From Sipunculus nudus (lineage: Eukaryota; Annelida; Sipuncula; Golfingiida; Sipunculidae), in contig CM049315.1 in NCBI GenBank assembly GCA_026874595.1, positions 75,716,401 through 75,780,400 on the forward strand: a stretch of 64,000 nucleotides of DNA. Reading direction: 5' to 3'. Positions 1-12,079 of the stretch are shown one piece after another (position 1 is the stretch's first letter; the number at the start of each line of letters is the position of its first letter). The notes under the pieces are model-generated. The model did not search any database, had not been told where the DNA came from, and saw only the letters and a list, made by a program, of their open reading frames with translations. Made by a program: the position numbers and the translations under genes.

Positions 1-579
1 GGTTTCCCATATTAGTTTGAATCTTTGCATATCCTTTGTTTGCAAGTAATTTGTCATGCATTTTTGCAAACTGTACAAGTCAATAAAAATACCCCTTATA
101 ATATTGTTAACAATAGGTGACAATATTGTTAGACTGATTCAACCTTTTATATCTGATGTCTATCATAGGCTTTAATGAAATAATACATATCATTGGTTAA
201 AAGCATTAAATTTATCACTGAATTCAATCAGCAAGTCGGTAATCTAAACAGTGTGGGGTTAACCTGAAATTAGATTCAGGCTACCCCAAGAAATAACTTG
301 AAAGTGATTTTAGAAAAGCAGGGGGTAACCTGAAGTCTTTACATAGAGATAGCTCTGATGGGAAACTTTTTTATTCAGTCAAAATTAACTAGTAGCCTGA
401 GATAATAAACACATTATTCAAAATGCATATGTGCATTTGAAGTACATGAGGAACAACCATACGAAATTGGTTAATAGCCAGGTATGCTTAATAAATATGA
501 CAGTTTGATGGAATTATTCATATGAGCCAAATATACCCAAAAGTAATTGAAAAGTAATTGTTCAATCAATTACAATTAC
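1..579. other. AT-rich non-coding sequence, nothing recognised
   Basis: I see no open frame with coding character, no RNA gene and no clear repeat. The stretch ends where a hairpin-headed mobile element begins. Confidence 0.5.
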
Positions 580-1328
580 AACTAGAATACGGGTAGTCTA
601 CAAGTGACTACGTGTATCTGCCAAAATCAGAGTGGAATGGGTGAAGTGAGGCATTGATTGAGTGGCAAGGGGAAATAGAGTGAGGTGTGTTGCATATTAG
701 CATGGATGTCTGCAGCCAAAATGTGTATTGAGGTGGCGCCACCTGCCAAAAAAATAGAGAAAGCTAACCAAGATGTATAAACACGCAAAATTTTATGCAG
801 ATGAGTCAAACCACTACTGAGATATACACATGCAAAATTTTGGCCCAATCGGTCAAAGGGTTCCTGAGATATGAGCTATGATGTCTGCAGCGTGAACTAG
901 AATGTAGGTGGCGCCACCTGTTATAAAATCAAGAAAGCTGTTCAGGATGTATAAACCTGCAAAATTTTTAGGCAGATATGTCAAACCACTGCTGAGTTAT
1001 GAATGACTTTATCCCATGGCAGACAAACAGACGGACGCAGTGCAAAAATGGTTGCAGGTGGCGCCACCAGTTTTGCATGTGATAAAGAGCTATGTGAGAT
1101 CTATACACATGCAAAATTTTGGCCCAATCGATCACATGGTTCCCGAGATATGAGCTTGGATGTCTGCAGCTTAATCTAGAATGTAGGTGGTGCCATCTGT
1201 CACAAAATCAAGAAAGCTGTCCAGGATGTATAAACCTGCAAAATTTTAGGCAGATATGTCAAACCACTGCCGAGATATGAGTGATTTTATCCCATAGCAG
1301 ACAAATGGACGGACACTATGCAAAAATG
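580..1328 (+). mobile_element. Type I hairpin-headed non-autonomous element (Pearl/Helentron-like)
   Basis: The element opens with AACTAGAATA followed by an inverted repeat (GTAGTC...GACTAC). A close copy at 13731 has GTAGTCG...CGACTAC. The body consists of about five degenerate core repeats of roughly 150 bp. Each carries the palindrome AGGTGGCGCCACCT or a variant (near 731, 906, 1056 and 1185) followed by conserved blocks such as TGCAAAATTTT and GAGATATGAG. Short ACGG-type tracts (ACGGACGC, GGACGGACA) separate some cores. This layout of head inverted repeat, tandem cores of about 150-160 bp and ACGG tract matches published Pearl elements of bivalves, which have been grouped with Helitron/Helentron-derived elements. 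The class is inferred. No 3' terminal hairpin is visible, so this copy is probably truncated on the right, where another repeat begins. Confidence 0.6.
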
Positions 1329-1585
1329 TTAGTTTGTTCACAATGTATCTCTCACAATTATGAACAGAATCTGATAACATTTTCAAGGCATTCTACAAAT
1401 GGGCCAATGAAGAAATGATCATACTTTGGTGTGGATCCAATACTTGATCCAGATTCAGGAATGTCATCAAGTATAAATATTCACAAATGTACAGTCACTT
1501 AAACATGAATAAACCTTTGAATATGGGCAAAAAAAGTGAATGCAAATAAATTGAGGTGCTTGCACTCCTTTGAATCTATAGGTTA
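1329..1585 (+). repeat. Dispersed repeat F, diverged copy
   Basis: This copy is homologous to segments at about 39955, 45875 and 47170. Shared blocks include GGGCCAATGA, GTGTGGATCC, CCAGATTCAGGAA and ATTCACAAATGTA. Its terminal hairpin is decayed (TTGCACTCCTTTGAATC) compared with the intact TGCATTC/GAATGCA of the other copies. Confidence 0.6.
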
Positions 1586-3395
1586 CAGCTATAAGTGCCT
1601 TTATCAAATGTTCTCCAATGTCTGATAGAGTGAGATCTTGATTCAGTATTGTCATCAAGAAATTTTTGAGTCTGATTGAATAGAACTCTGAGCAGACAGT
1701 TTCCTATTAGAACTAAATTATTAAAGGGGCCCAAGCACCTATCTGACCTTTATAAACTAAGGGTAATCCCGTGGAGCTTTTATAAAAATAGCCCAGAAAT
1801 CATGGATATCACCATACACAGGGTGTTTGTCTTGTTTATATCAATGCATTTCTAAAATGTGGGGGCCTGCCAAAATAATCAAAACAAATTCAACAAGGGC
1901 ATCTAGCTGGCAGCAGGTCAGATAAGTCAGAGCTTTGCAAATGGTGTTATGCAACAAGTGACCTTTCTAACTCTACATATATGCAACCTACTACCTTAGG
2001 TTACATATTTTTCCCATTTGTTAACACTGCTGTGTTTATAAACATGTTGTTGATAAACAGGTACATATACATCCTTCACAAAGGTCTTGTCTTGTTAGAA
2101 CTTTTTTCAGGACACACATTACCCTTGGTCATTAAAATATACACAGAGGAAGCCACAAGTCATATAAATTCTTTTTCAAAAGGTAGATGAATGGGCACCT
2201 TTAAGACACTAGGTTTATGCAATGTCCAAGGTATCACCGTAAGCCCCCCCCCCCCCCCAACACTAGCAACTGAATGATGAAGTGTACGACCTTGGGAACA
2301 AGGTCAAGTTTTAAACTTAATATCAGGTGCAGGTCTTAGACTAATTTTGTGCCCAAATTTCAGCTTTTCAAAATCAGGCATTTCGGAGATCTAGCACAAA
2401 CAGAAAATGGCAGAAAAACAAGGGAACTGAAACTGATGGTTTTGTCCATGGGGAGACCTAAGTAGTTCCACCCACAAAAATTTTGTATCCAAATATGGAT
2501 ATAGAAATAGACTCATCAACTTCTATCAGCCTCCATTTCCTTTAGGGAAAGAGGATAAATAAATAGAAAATAATATCATATGATACATCTTAGTGGTAGA
2601 AACTGGTTTTTTGAAATCATAATAAATGACTGAAAAATAAAAACAACTGATAATTGATTATTAATCAATTATTTTATGTACTTTTTATATTACCCTGAAA
2701 TCAGCATAATTAAGTACCTTACATGTTGACCCCAGTAAATAGTCAAACATGTACATCATTATTCATAAAAAAAACCATCAATTCACCTGCATCCAAGGTT
2801 GACTTGCCGTCAGACAATTGTTGGCTGTATTAGGTTTCTATTTTAACGCTGTTTTTTACTTTGTCTTTGTATATCCCTGACAGGATTAGATTCTGCATGT
2901 GAATACATGATCATTTTTAACTGATTCTGCTAAATTCAATTAATTTAGACAATTTTGAAAGAATACAAATTGATCCAATTATCAATTTAATTGATTTATT
3001 AGCATACCACTAATATATCTGTAATTGAACTCCAAGCAGGGCTAACAGTTCACCTTCTACACAACTTGAACTGGCTTCTGAAAGTTCTCAAAGTTAACTA
3101 CAGACTAAGTTCTAAACATCAAACTGGTCTGATCAGGTAGTCATGATTATCCATAAATAACCCGTAAGTGCATAAGTAACACAAAAGAAAAGCAAACAAA
3201 CAAATCAATGTGTATATTCCATCTCTATGGCAACTATCAATGTTTCCTGTGGCTTGTTAAGGCAGAGCTGTCAATCAGGAAACCAATGTGAGACACACTG
3301 ATGATGATGTGGAGGTGTGTGAAAATGAAAGTAATATACAGCATGATTCATTAACATACGTATGGAGTAAAACAGAAATTTTTACCCACGTGAGG
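1586..3395. other. Non-coding sequence with a 15-bp poly-C run
   Basis: I see no gene. A run of 15 cytosines lies at 2244-2258. The remainder is AT-rich single-copy-looking sequence with scattered short repeats. Confidence 0.4.
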
Positions 3396-3405
3396 AATGC
3401 TGTTT

Positions 3406-3810
3406 TTTTTTTTTTGTGGAGGTAACCACCTCAATTTTTTTATACTCTCTTATCTAATTCTTAATCTATCATTAAGGTCTGAGACTGCATGACAGGGTTG
3501 TAGCACTCACTTCCTATCATATCATTTTTGTTTCTTGGTGACACCAAGGCCCGGTGTCTACCACACCTGTAGGTCCTGGGTGTATATAATAGCCCCCACT
3601 GCTGGGTAATAACACAGAGGAGCCCCCAAAGATGCATTCGTTTGTGAATGATACTTGGCTGTGGGGCACAGCCATCCCATTAAGCCTGCAGAGCGCTTAC
3701 CTTAGGTAAGGCTGACCATGAAAATCTCACCGCCTCTAGACAGATTCGAACTCATGACCTCCCTGCTTTAAGTCCTGTGCTCTACCCCTGAGCCACAGAA
3801 GCCGGTGACA
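3406..3810 (-). mobile_element. tRNA-derived SINE, full length, with target-site duplication
   Basis: Read on the minus strand, the right-hand end is a tRNA-like head. It has an A box (TGGCTCAGGGGTAGAGC) and a B box (GAGTTCGAATC) with spacing suitable for Pol III. The body of about 300 bp ends in a poly-A tract, seen as poly-T at 3402-3415 on the plus strand. The flanks are AATGCTGTTT at 3396-3405 and AATGCTGTTT at 3811-3820, a perfect 10-bp target-site duplication. That proves LINE-mediated retroposition and fixes both ends. Related copies lie at 8987, 28608 and 37536. Membership in a known molluscan SINE family is plausible but cannot be decided here. Confidence 0.85.
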
Positions 3811-3820
3811 AATGCTGTTT

Positions 3821-5543
3821 GGAATTTTGTGTTTGGTACAATATTTCAAAGTTACACAGAAATGAGGAAATTTTTTTTTTTTTCATAAAACTTTTCACTA
3901 CATTTTTAATATGAACCTCTCTGCCACGCTGGTGTGTCATCTAAACTGATGTTAAAATGGAAGTGTTGTTGCTACTTTATGTAGCCAAAGTATACACAAC
4001 TTAGTGGGCAATAATGTTGGGCGCTGGTAAGCCTTTATAATAATAAATTTTTAGTTGTGACACAAGCCATATGGTGGAATTCACTGTAAGGCATTCCATT
4101 TTGTTACATTAACATTGTGGTGTATGGCTGATAATCCAAATATAGGTTACTAGTGATGACTTAACAAAAAAACACATGTAAACTCATAAACCAAACTGAA
4201 AATCGATCTGTATGGTAACAAGTCATTTCCTGTATTGCGTACAAGTTTGCGGTCATCCATTAACATGTGGGAGCAATACTTGCATGTATTCATGCAGTCA
4301 GAAATTCAACGAACATGCAGGGAGATTGACCAATATGTTGAGTTAAAACAAGAGTTTTTTTTTAAATGGTTGGTGTTGTTAGATAGTAGGGCTTATACTA
4401 AAATTGCTAACAATTGATCTGGTTTACGTCAATTTCACCAGACAGCATACTTGTCAGCCATGAGGTGTTGTAAAAAATTACGAAAATATTTGCATCCTCA
4501 TAACCCCTTACAGTACAGTCCTCATTGCAGGATGTAAAAGCAGTCTGAAGCCAGCATGCTGGTCATCAGTTCCCTGTCATAGGGCTGAAATGGTGCTTTA
4601 TTTTATGATAGTTTACTTTTGGTGCAGTGTAAAACATTTTGGCAGATACACATCAGAGTGAAGATATTGAAAAGAGAATTGTTTGTACATCATGAATAAT
4701 AAGGTTTTTTTCAAACACCGTAATACCATTATCTGGTCAGAATACTACTTTTGAGGTAGTTTCCCCCCTTTATTCATGAACTAGCATGTGTGGAAACAGG
4801 ATTTTAACCGTTGATCACAAAATATTTCTAACTCCTGGGAATTATATGAGACTGGGATTTAGCTAATTAACCTTTGACCTTTCAAACAATGTCCAATCAG
4901 GACTCCTTTTGCTGGTTCTTGTAAATAAATAGACGGCCCCTGTGACAGGTGTCATGGAAAAATTCCTGTTTGTGATTTAGTGTCCTGTGCACCATTAATG
5001 AGCTATTCCGCTGTGTGTCAGGACAAGTTCAGGTTTGGTAGGAGGGGGTGTGATCAGCCCATTGACATCCATCCCAGTTCAATGGTGTCACTGGAGAGGT
5101 CCTCCAAAACCTGTTGCTCCCTGTTCAGCACATATTTTGCAGCGACTTAAAAGCTGTGGCAAAATTGGGACGGGTTTTCATCCCGGCATCCCCTCCATAT
5201 CCTCACGCTGGCTAGATAATTGAGTAGTCTGAGGAGGATTCAGCTAACTCCTTCACATGGGCAGTCTCCCCCCTCTGCCAGGCAGCTTCCGACCACAGTC
5301 TCATTGGCTGGCAGGATCCCGCAGCCAAGGCAGGCTCAACCCCACTGGTAATTGATTGCCGAGTAGGAGCAGAGCTGCATGGACACAGCTACAGTTTTGT
5401 GTTGACAACCATCAGTCAGACAGTATGTATAGCTAAGGATTACTTCTTTCCATCTCAACAGATTTCACGTTTCATCTGATAACTGATCTGTCCCAGATGC
5501 TAACGCAGCACTGCAGCAGGACCTGTGCTAGGTATCCCTGCAG
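3821..5543. other. Non-coding, low-repeat stretch
   Basis: I see no supported gene. The part from about 4880 to 5450 is less AT-rich, non-repetitive and lacks convincing open frames. It could be conserved regulatory DNA or part of an intron leading to the exon that follows. A strong-looking splice acceptor (TTCCATCTCAACAG) ends at 5461, but the frame behind it conflicts with the better exon frame. Confidence 0.35.
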
Positions 5544-5695
5544 CGGCAGCGGGAAATCAGCACTGAGGTAGTTTGGGCAACGCATCTGGATGGAATTGTA
5601 TTCTATAAAGGCCGTCCTGGTCCTATACTTTTTGGAGTGTGTGCCGCAAACAGATACCTCCTGAAATCCACACATCATAAAGTATTTTACTACAG
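5544..5695 (+). CDS. Orphan internal coding exon, product not recognised
   Basis: The codon frame at positions divisible by three is open from just after a TAG at 5529 through to a strong donor (CAG|GTAAGG) at 5696. The most likely acceptor is TATCCCTGCAG ending at 5543, giving a 152-bp exon with start phase 0 and end phase 2. The encoded segment contains STEVVWATHLDGIVFYKGRP, then about 27 residues rich in hydrophobic and aromatic residues (GVCAANRYLL, HHKVFYY). The composition is that of a globular beta-rich domain, and the VWATHLDG pattern resembles beta-propeller strands, but I cannot name the family. No partner exon with the matching phase was found nearby. The gene may have long introns, or this may be an exon relic. 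Other frames on both strands look like shadows. Confidence 0.45.
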
Positions 5696-8600
5696 GTAAG
5701 GTCTTCACCTGTTTATTTCTTGTTACCCCCTTGTAACTATATAACTCATGATAAATTTTATTACATAATACCATCCACCCTGTTTTTGGCACTTGGATAC
5801 TATTAAATTTACTCTGTTTTCCTAACTATCCCTTTAATTGGACTATCCATTTTTACTTAACCATTTTAATCATACTATACACATTTTTGATAATCCACTG
5901 TATTCTGACATTTAAATCAAATAAATCCACTCTAAAGATGTAAAAATCCCTTGGCATACCATACTGTCTAAATGAAATATTGAAGAGTTTTTCATCCTTT
6001 TTTATTTCTGATATGCAGACTTGGCTTTGCTGACTCTGACATCATTTTATCACAGTGCCTTCATACGCTAAATTCCCCCAACAATTAATACAACTGAAAA
6101 ATGTTCCTTGGAACATTTTATTTTGAACATTTGAAGGCTACCAACTAATCCATTCACTTCACAGCATTCCCCCCCCCCCAATTTCACATTTTATGTATTA
6201 CTTCATTCACCTGATTGGCAAATTTTTAGTGAGAGCATATTGTGATAGTGACGCTTAACTGTACATTCATATTAAGTTCAAGTAGCTGGAGTTCTGTATT
6301 CATCTGAAGCTTTTTCAGATCCTCATTGTATGACATATATGTCAGACTGAGCCAAAAATATTCATTTTCTTTGTACATAAACTGTGAATTCAATTTCAGA
6401 GACATTTGGTATATTTATTTTCATTATATTGATTTTCTCTATTTTGTGTTAAATTTAGTCTACTGGTATTTTTTCTCTTTCATTTAAATCAGCTGTGATT
6501 GTTATGAGAGATTTTGTAACAGATGTTTTGTCGGTCTGCAGCATCTAATCATACCACCTGCTGTAATGAAGGTATAGGTTGTAAGTGAGCTATTCACCCA
6601 TCTTATCTATACAGAATCTATGCGAGTTTTGGCTTAGTTACTCTGCATACATTTTAATGAAATCTAGGTAATTTCTGGTAAGAAAAGTTTTTATAATGCT
6701 CCTACGATGGACAATATTGATGAAGAAAAACCAAATAATCTAAGGTGTTTGGTTGCATGTGTGTGGGAGTTGAAAGGCACCTAGTTGCAATGTGCCCTTT
6801 GCAAAGCTATGGTCAATCTGACTTGCTACCATATGTCCTTGTTGAGTGTGTTTGGATAGTTCTGGCAACCCCCCACAAGTTATAAACATGTGGGTAAAAA
6901 AAAATCCTGTGTGTGCTGGGATTGACGTTTTCTGGTAAATTTTTATAAAAGAGTCAAGGGGTTATCTGTATAGTTGACAGATGTCAGATATCCGAATAGG
7001 CCACTTTAATTTATCCATTTTTTAGGTAGTGCAACACATGATGAAATTTACTCGGATATATCAGGAAATCTCATTTGTCTAAGTAGAATTGAAAAGAACC
7101 AAACTGAATGGTATCTGATAAATCCCATGTTAATAATATTGGGTTAATATTGTAGATTTTTTATTTTTTTTTTTTTAGAAATGTTGTAAGACAGATAATC
7201 AATGATACAAGATTGCATGAGGGTAATGCAATAATGTACAGATACTAAAAATCAATCAATATTAATTATTGAGCCACTTGAGAAACAAAAGCAGTCCAAA
7301 TAGTTTGTAAGACTTAAACCAGTAAATCTGACAAATTTATAGAGAAAAAATACAATCATTTTTTATGGAATTGACAAAACTGGTCTTTTTTGGGTAAAAT
7401 AAATTTAAACGAAAGGAGAATGAGTAAAATGCCATGTTTTTCAATAATGAAAATACCAGTGGCAGGTCTTGCTGCAGTAGTTACTGATATGGTTCAATGG
7501 TTAAGACATCAGCCAGGGGGTTTAGTGTGGCAGTTAGCAATAAGGGTGGGAAATGATTTTACAACTTCCGTGTTGATGTCTCGTTTACTTGTATACATGC
7601 TCTTTTGATGAGGCACTTGAGTGTGTTCAGTTTATGCTCTGTATAATGTTCTTATGTTACTCTGGTATTACTGCACACTTTGATCTGCCTGGGAGGCCCA
7701 CCTGACATATAAACTGGACACTCAGCTGTATTCCTTGGCTGTATGATGATGTATATTTACTGGCTTATAGTAGCTAGCTGTGTAGGCAGTTGCTGCCATG
7801 ATCACAGCTGATCTTCAACAGGTTGTAGGCAACTGATGAACGATTCTTAGTCACTTTTGATTAGTATCAGAAATCAAGTTGCAATTTCATGCCTGATCAT
7901 CATTAAAAATTAGATGACCTCAAGGTGTATGAACTTCTGACCAATTACAGACCTGCACATCCACTCACTGATATATAAACATACATGTTGGTTAATTTAT
8001 CTATTAATTCTATAGTACACTTGGGTATGAATTTATTTGTAAACACATAATTTACTAACATTTGCCTGCATAAAATATATGAACGCATACCTTCCTTAAT
8101 ACCAAAGCCTATATTTAAAATAATGTGCAAAAACTTTGACTCGATTATGGCAAAGGCAAGATTGATCATCAGATGATTTGCATGAAACAAAAGACCATCA
8201 AATACAATTTATCATTGGTCCCATTACTACTTGTCAGTACCTACGACCATTCAGCGTTCTCATACAATATACATCAAAGTAAAAACATTTGTCCAGCTGA
8301 GTCATTTTTCATCAGTTCACGGCTTTTAGGAGCATGGTGTATGTGTCTGTGGTACCTGAGATCTCCTTTGCATGCTTGACTCAGGGGTTCAGCACGTCCA
8401 ATCAGATACACAGATTTTCTGATTGTAGGAATGAAAGATCAGAGCTTACAGTTGTCCCAGTCACTGACCAGTGCCAACTATCTTATAAAAGTAAGCAAAG
8501 TTTTTTTGTGTTTTTATTATAGATCAGGCTCTCAATACATAGTTCTATTAGTCACTTGTAGGTAGATCATAGCCAGTGCCATTAACATGTACCTGTCACA

Positions 8601-8986
8601 CATTGTATACTACATCTGTGAACAAATTATGAAAAAATAAAATCTTTTTAATTATACATGGGCAATATTTGAGCAGCCCCTGGAGATGCTCCAAAAACCC
8701 ATGGGACTCTAAAAAATAAGTTCTAAGCATCCCTGCCTCTCCATTCATTTTGGCTTTTGAGAGCCCTGTAAGTTCAGTTTTTTATTTTTGCTGATCCATG
8801 AATAATACAACCTCCATGTAACACCCACCTTCATTCATTTAATTTACTAGACAACACCTGTTTTTTATGAGAATATTGAACTTAACATCTTAAGTAATAT
8901 ACATAAGGATTCAGATGATCAAAATTATGCTGATGAACATGGTGTTGTTACAGCAAAAGTTGAAATTCTATCACACTTGCAATTAT
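5696..8986. other. Long non-coding stretch
   Basis: AT-rich sequence, probably intronic or intergenic. Poly-C and poly-T runs occur (for example near 6170 and 7160). No coding exon, RNA gene or full mobile element could be supported. Confidence 0.4.
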
Positions 8987-9165
8987 TTTTTTGTTGTTGA
9001 TGGATGTACCACCTCTAATATTAAATTCTAGTTTAACTAAGTATGTACATCCGCAGAATTCCATTCCAGTTACATGACATTATATTAGCACATGCTTCCT
9101 CTCATTTTATATATCCTGGTGTTAACCAGGCCCAGTGACTACTGCACCTGCAGACCCTTGGCAAA
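8987..9165 (-). mobile_element. SINE fragment lacking the tRNA head
   Basis: The sequence matches the tail-proximal half of the SINE at 3406. It has a poly-T run, then the ATGTACATC...ATTCCATTCCAGT block and TATCCTGGTGTTAACCAGGC. The tRNA-like head is absent, as expected for a 5'-truncated retroposed copy on the minus strand. Confidence 0.65.
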
Positions 9166-10582
9166 ATAAGAACATTTTAAAGTTTTTAAACTGTATGAGG
9201 TTGAGGAAATCACATTTCATGATTCTTTCATAACCTATTTGACAATTCAATAAATTTCTTTTACAATTTAAGAATTTTATATTTATGAATTCCTGACTTG
9301 GAATGCAATATCTTATTTCTTTAACAGCCAGCTATTTACCTTCCTTTTCTTTAGAATTTATGATTTCTGGCTTACTCTGTATATATTTTAAAGGAACTCT
9401 GGCTTATTTTATAAAAGGTTCAAGGGATTCTCTCTAGTTTTATAGAAAATATATGGTGAATCACAATAGTCCCTTTAAATAACTTTAACATAAATTGCAT
9501 TGATACAAAATTTAAAAAAAAATAGGTACATGTCTACATAACTTTTAAATGGCATATAACTTTCAAACAATATTAAGAGGTTAAAAAAACAAATAAATCT
9601 ATAAATTTTCAATAATGTTTCTAATCATTCATTGACTACAGCTCTTTATGTAAAATAGATTCTGACTTGTCATGCAAACTAATAACATTTATGAATAATT
9701 TAATATGCATGAAGTGATAATGGGGCAACTCTCCACACTGGAAATATGAAAATTAAAAACAGAAAAGAAAAAAGATATGTCCATTAACTGCACTTTCGCA
9801 AAATGAAAGTGTACCTTACATGGTTTTTCTCCCAGCAAATAGAGCCTCGGGGAACTGTTTCTCCAGTCTCACAGGTAATCTGTTAACAACTCATTCAGTC
9901 CACTTAGAGCCAGCTGATTTGTGTGCTGGCCAGCATGTGAGGGCTCGCCCAGCACAGCTGTGGCACTAGCAGACTTCAATAGAACAGTTCAAAGCCACAC
10001 CAGGTATCTCGTTATTCTCTAGCGCCAAACATGTCAGGCTTACACAGGCCTTTATAGACAAAATTAGCTTTCTACAATCCGGCAGTTGAACACCAGTTGC
10101 TCCCCCTTGAGTTTCTAGCAGGTCCAAGTGACAGGAATGTACTTAAACATGAAGTGCCCCCATATGACTTACCAATAGACCAGCGCCGAGGTTGCAACTC
10201 ATAATAATTCTGTTCGTGGAATTTTTTCCTCGTTTACCATTGGGCTTGTCTAGCTCTGACAGTTATGTGTCTGTATTGGAAATGTCTTTTGTGACCAGAC
10301 CTGAATAAAGTAGAACTTAATAGAGAGAAAGGAACATGACTCTGACATATCAAGAAAGACAAGAACGTCTTCCTAGTAGATGGAAAAGAAAATGACTGTC
10401 CTTGGTGTAAATTGGAAGCCAAATTTATCTCTGGTATAGATCTTGTGCTAAGTAGGACAGAAAAGGCATTATAACCCCATCTAAGAAAAACAATATCATC
10501 CATTCTAAGCAAAAATAATCCATACTTTTATTTATTAAATGGATGTTTAAGCTGGTCGATTGGTATGTAAATACCTTACAAA
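9166..10582. other. Non-coding sequence
   Basis: Apart from the possible microexon at 9836 I see no gene. The part near 9830-10200 has somewhat higher GC and is unique within the window. An open frame on the minus strand near 10234-10512 has no recognisable features. Confidence 0.35.
9836..9874 (+). CDS. Possible 39-bp microexon
   Basis: A strong acceptor (TGGTTTTTCTCCCAG) and an acceptable donor (CACAG|GTAATC) bracket exactly 39 bp. The phase-0 frame is open and reads QIEPRGTVSPVSQ. The length divides by three, as in alternatively included cassette exons. Neither the exon at 5544 nor those at 19156 join it in frame, so support is only the splice-site pair. It may be chance. Confidence 0.15.
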
Positions 10583-11157
10583 GAGATCAGTAAAGATCTG
10601 TCTCTAGTACAGGGCACAGAAAAGAACTGTCTCTGGTACAGAGAACAGAAAAGAACTGTGTCTGGTACAGAGACCAGGAAAGAACTGTCTCTGGGATAGA
10701 GAACAGGAAAAAACTCTCTGGTACAGAGAACAGAAAAGAACTGTCTCTGGTACAGAGAACAGAAAAGAATTGTCTCTTGTACAGAGAACAGAAAAGAATT
10801 GTCTCTGGTACAGAGAACAGAAAAGAATTGTCTTTGGTACAGAGAACAGAAAAGAACTGTCTCTGGTACAGAGAACAGGAAAGAATTGTCTCTGGTACAG
10901 AGAACAGAAAAGAATTGTCTCTGGTACAGAGAACAGAAAAAAATAGTCTCTGGTACAAAGAACAGGAAAGAACTGTCTCTGTTACAGAGAACAGAAAAGA
11001 ACTGTCTCTGGTACAGAGAACAGGAAAGAATTGTCTCTGGTACAGAGAACAGAAAAGAATTGTCTCTGGTACAGAGAACAGAAAAGAATTGTCTTTGGTA
11101 CAGAGAACAGAAAAGAACTGTCTCTGGTACAGAAATCACAACAGATTTGTTTCTGAT
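10583..11157. repeat. 29-bp minisatellite, about 19-20 copies
   Basis: The unit is close to GAACAGAAAAGAACTGTCTC plus TGGTACAGA. It is repeated head to tail with point variants (AACTG/AATTG, CAGGAAAG/CAGAAAAG). Because 29 is not a multiple of three and the unit lacks stops in most phases on both strands, long open frames appear on plus and minus strands alike. They encode a 29-residue periodic peptide. This is a property of the repeat, not evidence of a gene. Confidence 0.9.
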
Positions 11158-12000
11158 AAATGAACCCCTTCTTTACAAAGACAGAGATCTATATGGTCTT
11201 AGTATTTAAAATGAAAAAAAGTAAAACAAAAAATTGAAAAAGAAACTGAAAACACACTGTGAAACATTCCATTTGAGCTTTGACTTACATATTTACTACC
11301 GTATACTTTAAGAATGAAGATGGTTGTGTTATTTATTTCAAACTAATTATTTAACTATTTCAATAAATTCAGGCATGAAAGCAAAGCTATCTGAAGTCTT
11401 GGCAGATATGATGTACATTAGCTTAAATGGATAAGAAATGTCTGAAGGTCAACCAGAAAGGTATTGCTGCAACAGTTACCAAGGTCTTGTAACCTCAGAA
11501 AGTTCTAAAGAATGTGTCAGGCCTCATCATAAAAGCTATGTTCCTGTTTGGTTAAAGAGAAATCCCTGGCTAAAGTCACAGGGAGAGAAAGCCTTGCACA
11601 CCCCAACCACACAATGATGCTGACGGGTTGTGCCTGAATAAACAGACAGGCTGGAAGCATCAAGGCCATTCTCTGGAATTACTCCATTGTCTGTCCTTGG
11701 AGTAAAGCAATGCAACCAAATAAAATCAGACAGGCTGATTTTCTTTGCCACACCATTAAACAGGATTAAAAAACTCACAGCCGCTGAAATGTGTGGAGAC
11801 TATAATTATCAGTATATGTCACCTTGTTACTGACATCAGCAGGAAAGTGTTAAAAACTACTTGGTTCAAAAATAGAACAAGACCTACAGGCCTAAAGCAA
11901 ACCTGTGCAAGGGTTTGTACACCAGGTATAATACTTTAATGCTGGGCCATTACTTTTCAAGTAGGCCTACATGTCTTGTATATGATGAAGGTATCAGAGA
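11158..12000. other. Non-coding sequence
   Basis: No gene or recognised repeat. The part around 11520-11780 is unique-looking sequence of mixed composition. Confidence 0.4.
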
Positions 12001-12079
12001 TGTATACATATGCCTAATTTCAGGCTGATATCCCCTCCTGAGAAATAAGCAGGGACACACACTGTGAAAAAAATTATTG

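Noticed and set aside
3740-3810. tRNA gene on the minus strand
   Set aside because: A and B boxes are present but the acceptor stem is not, and the sequence continues into a SINE body with poly-A and target duplication.
4220-4420. Cys-rich frame (YCVQVCGHPLTCGSNTCMYS) and an overlapping 60-codon frame
   Set aside because: The cysteine pattern fits no domain I know, the frame ends soon after, and there are no good splice sites on either side.
5464-5570. GSGKSAL in an alternative frame, resembling a P-loop
   Set aside because: The upstream glycine of the Walker A pattern is missing and the frame stops immediately after. The other frame has a better donor and composition.
5472-5792. 106-codon minus-strand frame
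   Set aside because: It is antisense to the better-supported plus-strand exon ending at the 5696 donor and has no splice or domain support.
10576-11209. Long open frames on both strands over the 29-bp repeat
   Set aside because: They follow from a stop-free repeat unit cycling through frames. There is no start context, splice signal or family similarity.
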